Shown: in pieces, positions 22,343 through 32,040 of the stretch
Layout of the letters: the number at the start of each line of letters is the position of its first letter
Numbering within the stretch: the first letter of the stretch is position 1
From: Roridomyces roridus
Lineage: Eukaryota > Basidiomycota > Agaricomycetes > Agaricales > Mycenaceae
Direction of reading: 5' to 3'
Assembly (NCBI GenBank): GCA_029378245.1
Contig: JARKIF010000013.1
Span: 1,178,001-1,242,000, forward strand
DNA: 64,000 nt
The notes under the pieces: generated by a model
Databases searched by the model: none
Seen by the model: only the letters and a program-made list of their open reading frames with translations
What the model was told of the DNA's origin: nothing
Position numbers and translations under genes: made by a program

Positions 22343-23542
22343 ATGGCAGCAGCAACTACCTCAGAGTTCGGCGAACATGGCCACCTCGCCGTTCTTGACC
22401 CCGAGTTTGCGCCCTTCATCGACTTCATAAACTCCCAGCCTCCGAGTTCCAAGACCGATCTGGGATTACGACGGAAAGAGTTTGAGGATGGGCTGATGGC
22501 GGCTTCCATGAAGATTTATGCCGTTGGGTTGCCTCGCGGTGTGTCCTGTGTTCCATCCGATGGGTATAGAAGTTGAATTGAAAGATAGAGTCCCAATACA
22601 ACATCAAGGACGAGGAAATCGACGTCGCTGGCCCACCCGCAGGCAAGATACGCGTCCGTACACTGGTCCCCACCTCATCAGAGGTCGGCAAGACATACCC
22701 GCTGTACGTCTGGTTCCACGGGGGAGGCTGGGTGGTGGGCAACGTCGAGCTGGACGACTACCTGCTCCGTCAACTGTGCGTCGAGTTTCAGATGTACATC
22801 GCAAGCGTCGAGTATCGACTTGCGCCCGAGCATCGCACTCCCATCCCCCAAGATGATTGTTATGCTGGGATTAAATGGGCGGTGGAAAACCAGGCGCTCC
22901 TGTCTGCCGACGTCAAGAAGGGGCTCTTCATTGGTGGGATGTTGGCGGGCGGCCACCTCACTGCTGTGCTCGCGCAACGCGCACAAGACGATCCGTGGTT
23001 CGAGGGGAGGCCGATCACAGGGCAAATCCTGCAGATTCCAGGGCTCTGTCATCCTGAGGCCGTTCCGGAAGAGTTCGTAACGTTTCCTCTGATCGATCTT
23101 CTGTTTGACGTGGTTCAACAGGTATAAAGCCTCGCTATGCTCATTCAAGCAGAACGAATTCGCCCCTATCCTTCCTGGGGAAGACGTTGGTTGGTTTTAC
23201 GGTGCGTTCCGTGATCACCCTCTGGACACCAAAACTAACATCCCGGTAGAACAACTCGGCGGCTCGCCCACCTCGCCGGACGTCTCGCCCCTCCTACACC
23301 CCGTACAAGCGGGCCTCCCGCCAACCGTGCTCCAAATCTGCGGGCTCGACCCCTGGCGCGATGAGGCGCTCCTGTACAGCAAGATCTTGGAGAAAGAGGG
23401 TGTGAAGACCAGGGTGCATATCTACCCCGGTGTCCCTCATGGGTTCCACTACTTCTCGCCGAACATTACCGCTGCGAAGCGGTGGGAGAGGGAGTATCGA
23501 GAGGGTTTGAGGTGGATTCTGGATGGAGCGCCCGAGGTGTGA
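22343..23542 (+). CDS. alpha/beta-hydrolase-3 (HSL-type) esterase, nucleophile lost
   Basis: Four exons (22343-22538, 22589-23072, 23122-23201, 23250-23542) give 350 residues with no stop. The protein has the oxyanion motif YVWFHGGGW near residue 118, EYRLAPEH, and the C-terminal GLDPWRDE and PGVPHGF with the catalytic Asp and His. The nucleophile motif should read GGLSAGGH, as in both paralogues at 41 and 43 kb. Here codon 22942-22944 is TTG instead of TCG, so the Ser is Leu (GGMLAGGH). The fold is probably kept but ester hydrolysis should be lost. The donor of intron 2 is GTTCGT where the paralogues have GTGAGT or GTAAGT; if it fails, the protein would stop at 23127. It belongs to the duplicated block shared with 42.3-48 kb. 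Confidence 0.85.
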
Positions 23543-23605
23543 CGGATTTGAATCAAACAAATGTAATTCCTCAATGGTAGTTATCGAAATCTTGTTCTTT
23601 ACATA

Positions 23606-25007
23606 TTATCTCCGAGGTAGATCTGGGCCACCTTAAGGGTTTTGCATACCCCACGAAGGGATTATAAGGTTTCCCTGGGTGCTCAGGACATTGAGATGTA
23701 GTCTAGATTCGTACGAACAGATAATGCCTAGCGACGACGGATTTGGTTGCGATTTGATGTCTGTACGAATATTTTGGCATGACAGGTGTCAAAACGGAGA
23801 AATCGGCCTAGTGGGCCAGCGAGGCAGTCCCAGCGCTCTCGTCCACCGCCATGCATCGGAGAGTGGATAGAACTTGTTCAACGTACACGAGACCCTCCGG
23901 ATCATCTATAGCTACTCTTCAATCCCCTTCAAGCCCTCGTCAATCTGGTGGAGAGGGACGGCCAGCAGCTTGTGATGCTGGAGGAGAAGCGCCGCCTGGA
24001 TCTCCTCATTCGTCAGGACACGTTCGGGGGTCCTGGGGCGTCGTTGCATGATCGCAGGGTGCAGAGGGCCGTGTGGCGCCGCGGTGGATGTATCGAGAGG
24101 AGGGATAGACCACATGAGAAAATGCAGAGGGACAGGATGCGCACGAGTTATAAACCCGCCTCCGCGCGGCCACAGTGCCACGGCACATCAAGGAGACACC
24201 AGGAGGATGAATTCGAAGAGGGAATGGACAAGCCCAGATCAGCAGATGGGGGCGATGAAAGTCGGAGGGGTGGTGAAATTTGCCGGATGATGTCGGATTG
24301 CGAACGGGTCGGAATGGGGTGCACAGTGAGAGAGCTAGGTGTGGCATGAGGGCAAAACCATATGAGCGTATCTTAGGCCCCATTCGCGCCGCCAGCGCTT
24401 TCCTTCCCTCCAAAAAAGTTCCAAATGTTGGACACGTGTAAAGCGAGCGTCGGCGGTCAAAGGCCTCAACGACGACGGAAAAAAATCGCCAAAATCACAT
24501 CAGTGGCCTCTACGGGGTGCCTCAACCATGCTTACCATCCGTGCCAAGTTTCACGCTGGTAGCCCTAGTATTCAGTCTGATACACCGAGCCTAATTCGGC
24601 GCCTCGAAGCCGAGATTTCGACTCGTTGCGTGGGATTTGCACGTCCGTAGCGAACCGCAGAGGAGATGGATGTGGCCAAGGCCGAGTTCGTGCGTAGCCA
24701 GAGGTCTTCCGAGCCGAGTGAGCCCTGGAGCTTGCAAAGATGTGACCTGGTGGTGGAGATACAGGCCGTCGACTGCCAGCGATGCCATGGCCAAAATAAG
24801 AAACCACGTGTTTCGGTCCTCCGCCCCGAACTCTGACAGCCACAGCCTCACGTCAACGTCACCAATCCCCACCAAACTCGGTGTCCGGGGACGTATGTAT
24901 ATGCCCTACGCTATGCTGATAACATTTGGTAGATATTGCCTCTCAACGCTGCACTAGGTCTCAAGTGGCCCACTACTTAGTGTGGCCCACTAGCCAGTCG
25001 GAGATAA
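23606..25007. mobile_element. TA-flanked TIR element, 1402 bp, with empty site in the duplicate
   Basis: The ends read TTATCTCCGAGG and, as complement at the right, TTATCTCCGACTG, with further matching GGGCCAC words inside. TA flanks both sides (23604-23605 and 25008-25009). The paralogous copy at 43957-43958 has the uninterrupted sequence TTTACATAGCATTCC, exactly what removal of the element plus one TA predicts. No transposase is recognised inside. Confidence 0.8.
23912..24181 (-). CDS. hypothetical small ORF inside the TA-flanked element
   Basis: A single open frame of 89 codons. Its last 45 residues (from MQRRPRTPERV to GLKGIEE) look protein-like, with an amphipathic AALLLQHHKLLAVPL stretch. 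I recognise no family. It lies wholly in a mobile element absent from the paralogous site, so it may be a captured gene fragment or chance. Confidence 0.2.
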   Translation of the reverse strand: MALWPRGGGFITRAHPVPLHFLMWSIPPLDTSTAAPHGPLHPAIMQRRPRTPERVLTNEEIQAALLLQHHKLLAVPLHQIDEGLKGIEE

Positions 25008-25041
25008 TAGTATTCCTCAACTCCAGTTGAACAAGTTAATC

Positions 25042-25360
25042 TTAGTTATACGCACACCCCCCGCCGGTGCAGGTGGCGGGTGAGGTTCTTCCATTGAGAT
25101 CGTGGGCTTGCTGGGGCATACGCCTGAGATCCAAGTGGATTGAGTATTCTGCGTTTGTGGGAACATCAAGTACGCACTTGGCGACACCTTGAAGAGTGGT
25201 GTCGACGATGTCGAGGTCCCCCCTTGGCTGAGACTGAATTTTGTGTTAGCTCATTATGTATGTAAGTATTCCGAGCAAGGAGTTCACTGACCACGGGGGT
25301 AGCAGTCGCCAGAGCTACAGCCAGGGCGAGAATGGAAGCAAATTTGATGTTCAACTGCAT
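25042..25360 (-). CDS. small secreted protein, copy B
   Basis: Two exons (25292-25360, 25042-25233) encode 86 residues. The N-terminus is a clear signal peptide (MQLNIKFASILALAVALATATP). The mature part is short, with a single internal Cys (VAKCVLDVP) and a C-terminal CTGGGCAYN, so three cysteines in all. No domain is recognised; small secreted proteins of this size are common in Agaricomycetes. It is convergent with the esterase. A second copy at 44.1-44.3 kb is truncated by a stop, so this is the only full-length one in the window. Confidence 0.6.
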
Positions 25361-25589
25361 TGATGCGATTTGGGACTTGGGATGTTGTAGAAAGTTCCTA
25401 TCCGTTCAATGGGGTGTCCAACGCCGCCCCCAACCGCCCGAACCTGATATTGCCAATGGTCGTGTCTTGTTGCGACGGGAAGGAGATGAAAAAAAACTAC
25501 TCTTGAGGTCTAGCGGATCTCAAGCTCGGCCAGTGGTGCAATTCATTCAAGTGTTGACTACCAGACATGCTGCCGCGGAACCGGGTCCA

Positions 25590-25969
25590 TGTGCTGCTAC
25601 GGCGAAGGCGCTCTGTGCCCTCGGGGGTGGGTGGCACGTTCTCGGATGACGTGAGAATTGGCATCGAGGGGGCGTGTGCTGCGGATAGATGCCGCCTTCT
25701 TCTTACGCAAGAGGCACGGCGTGAAGGAAGGGGACAATCCGGTTGGGCGACAACCCGTACGAGGCAAAGTCGGAAGGAAAGGTGAGCGTCTCGATGGCTT
25801 CCAGCTCGGAAACTGCCATGGAGGTAGGACGGGAGCGGACATAGACTCCACGAACGGAGCTGGTAGGAGAGAGAGGACAGTTAACGTCAAAGTCCTCGGG
25901 GTTGTCAAATTGGAAAGTGATTGGGCTGAGGAATTCGGAGGCGTTTGGTGAGATGGGGTCGGTAGACAT
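25590..25969 (-). pseudogene. truncated copy of the 292-residue gene
   Basis: The start (MSTDPISPNASEFLSPITFQ) and the next 85 residues match the intact paralogue at 45254-46132. The frame is then lost after RKKKAASIRSTR, where several bases differ. The 3' half is missing: the sequence joins directly from the ACCAGACATGCTGCCGCGG block to the region upstream of the secreted-protein gene. About 1.2 kb present in the other copy (44470-45692) has been deleted here. Confidence 0.75.
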
Positions 25970-26559
25970 GTCGGAGATTCAGAGCTGGGGCAGACTCATG
26001 AATGAAAGAGAGCTGTGGACGCTCACCGCTGCTATATACTCTCCGGAAACAATGGGCCATTTCGGGTAGCTTGTATACCAAATGGGATTGCGCCACTCGT
26101 TTGTGCGCAGACGAACAATGCAGCCGGGAGCTATTGGTCGAGTGGTACGCTTCAAGGTCCTCCCTCGTCGACTCGTTGACCGCCACAACGACGGTGTGCA
26201 GGCAGGAGTCGCTGGACAGTGGTGAGAAATGGTAGGCCAGAGGAATGCTTGGTTCCAGCTCGATGCGGCGAGCTTGTATCGCAGATGCCCAACACGTTAC
26301 ACAATGAGTCAATGACGCAGAGATTGAAGCCTTGCGCTTGGGCCTGAGACTGACACCACCGCATTCCAGATTCCAGAATTGCAGGCCGTCCAAAGGGCTC
26401 CAAAAGATTCACGACAGCAGATCGCCAGAGCGCCCAGTGCGTCGTCGGGGTCAAGCAGAGAGGCGGAGCTGGCCACGTGGCCCCGCCATCACGGTGCTGA
26501 CGTCATCACCGCTTGGCTCTCCTCCTGCCGCCATGCATCTTCCCTAGGCCTGCCTCATT

Positions 26560-27165
26560 ATGCTTACCCGACCTCTTCTCTTTCGCATACGTACACCCGC
26601 CGCCATACGCCACTCTTCCTCCGCCATCGAGCGACTCAAAAACCCGGACCGTGGAGGACAGAATCTTACTCAGCGATACCGCCGCCTTGAACAATCGTTA
26701 CACGGAAAGGAGGCATTGCAGCGCGATAAACGCGAGCTGGAGGTAGTCGGCACCGGGGACAATAGCGCCATTACGACGTCGGCGGCACGTGAAGGAGGCT
26801 ACTACTTTCGCGGTATCGAGGTACCGCAGAAGCCACGGGCGCCGGAATCTGACGGTGCGTCGTTGAACTGCTCTTGAAACCTCAGAACTCACTCCAACAT
26901 AGAATGCTGCATGTCGGGCTGCGCAGTGTGCATTTATGACCTTTACGAAGAGTCTCTCACAACGTACCGCACAGCCGCTGACGTTTTTCGCTCGAAACTC
27001 GTCATTGCGGGCATTCCCTCGGCAGAGTGGCCCGAGGACCTCCGGTCCTCTACAGATGTAGGCATATCTGTGCCCGCGGACACGAGGGGCGCGACGCTGA
27101 GCGCGTTCGAGGCATTGGAAAAGGCGTTGGAGGAGAAAAAGCGGGCATCGAGACCCTCCGAGTAA
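26560..27165 (+). CDS. OXLD1-like (oxidoreductase-like domain) protein, copy B
   Basis: Two exons (26560-26854, 26903-27165) encode 185 residues. The N-terminus is Arg-rich and free of acidic residues (MLTRPLLFRIRTPAAIRHSS), fitting a mitochondrial presequence. A Lys/Glu-rich helix follows. The conserved core lies across the splice site: EVPQKPRAPESDECCMSGCA, with the CCxxGCxxC cysteine cluster and then YDLYEESL. This is the oxidoreductase-like family, small probably mitochondrial proteins of unclear biochemistry. The gene is nearly identical to copy A at 46681-47286, and both are intact. Confidence 0.85.
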
Positions 27166-27439
27166 ATCATGTTGTGCACTCTATCCCGCGAATCTCTCAT
27201 CGCCTCTGTCGTTGCAGCCAAGGTCCGACCGGAAAGCTCGAGGATCTTTATGAAGGTCTTTGGTGGCTCGCTTTTAGCCGGCGGTGAGGGTTTTCGATTG
27301 TAAAATTCTACCTTCACCGCGTGTCCTCGCACCGTTCAATACCATCGTCTTTGCGCTTCTGTCGTCTGCGTCTAGTGTGGTCAGCTTCTCCGAGTCGTCA
27401 ATGACTTGACTGCTCAAAAGCTCCTGTCCCGTCGATGAT

Positions 27440-27748
27440 TTGTCTGTTTGTGCCCTCTACTGTGAACAGCAACGCAAAGCCTCATGGCCCGCAGTAGTTC
27501 CGACGTCGACTTGGTATTCGATTGCGTACATTGACAAATCGGAACAAGAACACTGTGCCCTGGCTTCCTCTTTATCCTCCCTCATCTGCGTATCGGCTTG
27601 GTGGTCGTTTTCACCTGACGAAACGCCTCAACAGGATGTCCTGCCATACTCCCAGGATGATAGGTGTGCAGATTCCATCGCTACATACTCACCTTTGTTA
27701 ACGGGCACACAGAAGTCTCGCTCGATCCGAGAATACAAAGAGCCGTGA
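27440..27748 (+). CDS. hypothetical ORF conserved between the duplicates
   Basis: An open frame of 102 codons whose central 60 residues (from RKASWPAVVP to SPDETP) are kept in the other copy at 47515-47751, with one in-frame 6-bp indel. Preservation of frame across an indel hints at coding, but there is no family match and the two ends differ. It could equally be conserved non-coding sequence of a young duplication. Confidence 0.2.
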   Translation: MSVCALYCEQQRKASWPAVVPTSTWYSIAYIDKSEQEHCALASSLSSLICVSAWWSFSPDETPQQDVLPYSQDDRCADSIATYSPLLTGTQKSRSIREYKEP

Positions 27749-27752
27749 CATG

Positions 27753-29186
27753 TCAGCTTTCCACCCGGGAGACCATCGTTGAGGCCCTATTGCGGAGTGG
27801 ATCGCGACGATGCATGCTTAACCCGCAGCTCGCGTAAGTCCGCCTGGCGTCAGGTATCAGGTGCGCGTGCCCGTCTCCTCCCTTCCTCGTCAGTCTCACA
27901 TCCCGCAGGACAGTAACTGGATGTACACTGCCCTCTCGCATCTCCAACCTACGCTCCTCAACCAGTCCTTTGAATCCTACATTGTCCAACACATCTTCAC
28001 ACCCCTCGGCATGCGCGCGTCGACGTATTCGGTGGCTGAGGCTGAAGCGCAGGGAACCTTCGCACACGGGCATCACTGGTCCATGAAAGATTTACGCGTG
28101 GGGCGGAATGGCACGCGGACTGCTACGGTGCCATACTTTTAGCGTCCCGGGGAGGAGAGAGTCTGGGCGGGAGCCGCGGGGATTTTGAGCTCTGCGCGTG
28201 ATTTGGAGCGTCGTTATCAAGTTTTTCTCTCAGGACGAATCTGACAGCACGTAGTCGAGATGGCCCGCGATGCTCCTCAACAATGGACGACATCCCGAGA
28301 CCAACGAGACGGTCATCCCAGAGAATGTCGTTGAGCACACCACGCTCGGTAGGGTAGTCCTACTGCCCAAGGCAGAGTTCCCCGAGACGAGCCCGAAAGT
28401 CTACGGGTGCGGGCAATCTCGCTTCTCCTACCGCGGGCACGAGATTCTCGAGCACGGTGGGAGCAATCCAGGCTTCAAAACCATCGTCTCGCGGTTGCCA
28501 CAAGACGACTTTGGCGTGATCGTGCTCTCTAATGACGACGCGTACGTGTCATGGAGCCCTTCAAGTTCGCCATTATCGACAAGATGCTGGGACTGGAGCC
28601 CATTGATTGGAGGGCGCGCTACATCGAGGCGGATGTCAAGGCGCGGAGGGAAGCGGTAAAACCACCACGCCCTCGACCAGTCGCTCCCACACAGTTCGAG
28701 GCGATGGAGGGTGTGTTTGAAAACGGGGCGTATGGCATCCTCGCACCGTGCTTCGTCTCTACGTCGAGTTCCCGACGATGTATCTCTGTGCTGGCTGACC
28801 CTGCAGTACGGCGGATTGTCGACCCAAACATCCCGACGTTCATCGCGCCCTTCAAACGGACGTTTGCGATGCATGTAAGGCTAGAGCATTGGCAGGGGAA
28901 CGTGTTTAACGCGAGCGTGGTGTGGTCGAATGGGGATGTCCGGCGGAAGGAAGGGTATGCCACGGGCATGGACACGGGCATGGGGAGCACGGGACTCGAA
29001 GATACGGGAGACGTCGTGGTGGGATTGGACAATCACTTCGAAGCAGAGTGGGTTCCGCCTAGTGCAGATAGCGTTGGAGGCTGGGCGTTCCGTGGTGACT
29101 TTTGGGGCAAGTTTGGCGAGGTGAGGGAGTTGGAAGGGAGTGTCGAAGAGAAGGCAGAGGTTTGGTTTGGCAGGGTAGAGGCTTGA
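27753..29186 (+). pseudogene. serine beta-lactamase-like hydrolase (class C type), broken
   Basis: Blocks typical of fungal beta-lactamase/transpeptidase-like hydrolases are present: DSNWMYTALSHLQPTLLNQS (in place of the YxN motif), IFTPLGM, GHHWSMKD, WAGAAGILSSARDL, LLNNGRHPETNETVIP, YGCGQ, and HGGSNPGFKT, which carries the family's HxG-like motif. A C-terminal domain starts at EPFKFAIIDKMLGLEPIDW. The N-terminal part with the catalytic SxxK is absent. The CAG expected after VPYF is TAG (28140-28142), and the frame breaks again near 28549 before EPFKF. The missing N-terminus coincides with the edge of the segmental duplication at about 27850. Confidence 0.8.
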
Positions 29187-29777
29187 GAGTAGAACTAGGC
29201 TGCTTGGGAGAAGACGACGCGTCGATTCACGGAAGCAATTATGTCATCGGCTTCGGAATCGGACCTCCTTTTCTCCTCTTGACCTCATCTTCCAAAATGC
29301 AAACGACCGCAGACCCCTACCCCAAAGGCCTCACTCACCCGACATCGGACCTAATCAAATCCATCGAAACGCTCTACGTCCGCCCTCGCTGGCTCTTCGT
29401 CCGCGTCGAGACCGAGAAGGGCATCGTCGGCTGGGGAGAGGCTACACTCGAAGGTGCTCTACCATCTACATCCATCGTTCTCAGCATCAAGTAAATATGA
29501 CGGACAGGCCACACTGAGGCTGTGGAAAGTTCCTTTGCGGATCTGCGCGAGCGGTTCGTCGGCTGGGATAGCGCCAACATTGAGGACATTTGGCAGACTG
29601 CGTACCGACTGAGGTTCTATCGCGGTGGCCCAGTGTTAATGAGTGCGATATCTGGGTACGAGTTTGCCCAATTCTTCCATGCCACTCATTTGACGAACCC
29701 AGATTGGACATCGCGTTGTGGTACGTTCGCTTTTTTGCTGGGTTTATTCATCAACCTTGCGGTTTCGTAGGGATATC

Positions 29778-31097
29778 CACTGTGAGACCTGGAGGACATG
29801 ATTTTCATGTGCCCAGGTACCCCCCGATTCATGTGCCAATGTAATGAATCTCACAGAGGAGCCCATGAAGATCATGTCGTATTCAGTGAAGTACCATTTC
29901 GCGATTCATATGCGTTTTCGACATTTTCATGTGCCATTTTCATGGTGTCTGGACATGAAAACAGGGCTAGACCTCGTGAGTGCATTTGGGTTCATTGGAT
30001 GGGATAATGAATAGCGGTTGCAGTCACACCGAATTTCGGATACAAGTAATATGATTTTCAAGATGCATCTACATAACACAGCCAGTGGCTACTGCCCGCG
30101 CCCCGCCCACCACGAGCTATCACCAACCCCATTCCCGGGCTATCCCACCGTGCATCGCTGTGGTCGGTGAACATATCGACCTGCGGGAAAGGACTGAGGG
30201 ACGAATGTCGTAGGAATGAATATGATGTCAACGCACCAAGTGAAAAAGCTCCAGCGGCTCGGAACAGGGTTTCGGAAGGAGAAGGCGGTACAGGTACGCA
30301 CCTCGTCTGCTAGTAACACAATGGACTCTGAACTGAAGGAACAATGGCTTCAAGACAAAGTGAGGACATGTTCAGTGATGGAGTGCAGCTTGTGACGCAC
30401 CTATACCCGCTGCGAATGCCATACCCTCCAGCCCCACCACCGGTAGTTGCGAAGACGAGTCAGAAGCCGCAGTCCGGGGATGGGTTTGTATGAGTCCGAC
30501 GGTCCAGGGTGAATTCCGAGTCAACACTCAAGGGCGTCCTGAATGGCCAGAGACAACCCTGTGCTCTCTGTTGTCAACTACGATGGTGGTGCATGCGAGG
30601 GTATTGGTGTGAAGAGACGACACGGGGTGTCGTTGACGAGGCGGAGGGAAAGGGAGGAGAGCGTTGGGAGGAAGGTGTGGAGTGCCGTGACATGCGTGAC
30701 ACCAGTGACCTCATCCGCAGCACTGCTCCACACCCACCCATCTGAGCGCAAGCCTTCAAGTCCTCCGTCCGAATACTAGGTCTATGCTGTCCTCGGGGAG
30801 GGCAGAGGGAAGGGGTAATTGATGGGTCGAATCTGCAGTGCCATTGAACAGAATTATTTTTTCTCGTTGAATTTCATGATTGTCTCTCTGATTCTGGGTC
30901 TACTGAGACCGGGGCGTCTCTCATGAAGTTCACCGAAGAGAACATGATTCCGAATCCACGCATAAATCCAACAGAAATCACAAAATGTGCCCTCACCAAC
31001 CCGAGGTGCCCGACTCGGTCATTTCATGGCATCGGCCATGAATTCACTCACTCATGACGCGAGCACATGAAAATCAGGTGCCGATGTTTTCACAGTG
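29778..31097. mobile_element. CACTA/EnSpm-type element, non-autonomous, 1320 bp
   Basis: Both ends start CACTGTGA (left CACTGTGAGACC, right complement CACTGTGAAAAC), and a perfect 3-bp duplication ATC flanks the element (29775-29777 and 31098-31100). CACTG/CACTA ends with 3-bp duplications define this superfamily. Subterminal TTTCATGTGC words repeat near both ends (for example 29801, 29934 and, as complement, 31066). No transposase is visible. It interrupts the GATATCAAG codons of the galactonate dehydratase exon. Confidence 0.85.
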
Positions 31098-31519
31098 ATC
31101 AAGGGTAAAACACTGGGCGTTCCAATCTGGCAGCTCCTCGGCGGCAAAGTGTACGCGTCTCTAGTTACACGCAAATCGAGGCTCATCCCCGCAGTCGCAA
31201 TCGCTGCCAGGTCTACAGCTGGATCGGTGGCGATCGTCCGCAAGACGTGCTCGCCGAGGCACAAGCACGCAAAGACCAGGGTTTCACCGCAGTCAAGATG
31301 AACGCCGTCGAAAGTGTGGGTATTTTATAAACATCCTTCCCTTCCGAGACAACCTCGCCTTCAGATCGGCTGGCTCGACTCACCCCGGGCTCTCGAAGGT
31401 ACGATCGAGCGAGTGAAACAAGTAAAGAGCATAGGACTGGACGTTGGGCTCGACTTTCACGGGCGGGTGCACCGTCCGCTCGCAAAGCAGCTCGCCAAAG
31501 CGCTCGAGCCGCATCACCC

Positions 31520-32040
31520 CATCAGGAAAATGTCTGAGGGAATTTGTTGGTGTACCAGATATATTGGTCGCTATAGTATGACATAGACGAACGCTCAGAG
31601 CAACATAGTCCATGTAGGCTCTGGAGTCTCTGTAGTCCACTCTCACAGCTTTGTAGGACAACATAGATCTCACCAAAGGCAATGGGGCACCATGTTGTTC
31701 CAACTGGAAAAAATGTAGGCCAGCATGAACAAATCGTAGTGATCAAATTAAACACATCTTACCGCTAACATGCTCACTTTGGTTCCCATGTGTTTCCTTA
31801 CATGTAGTGTCTCGGTTCAAGTCCTGCCCCTCCATTTTTCCCCCTTTTCTCGACTTATTCTAGGTTTACCCTTGAGAAATCCGATTCTATAAGAACTCTC
31901 CAAAATCACTTTCAACATGATCCCGCATCGTGAATCCACAGGAGATTGTGTATTGAGGCAGTATAAACGGCGGGGGAACACCTTCCCATCATTTTGTTGT
32001 ACCCCCACCACTTCGGCATTTCGGCAGGGATATTTTTCAT
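31520..32040. other. transposase 3' flank inside the Plavaka element
   Basis: About 520 bp between the left terminal repeat and the transposase stop codon. Only short frames occur, and no nested element could be recognised. Confidence 0.4.
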
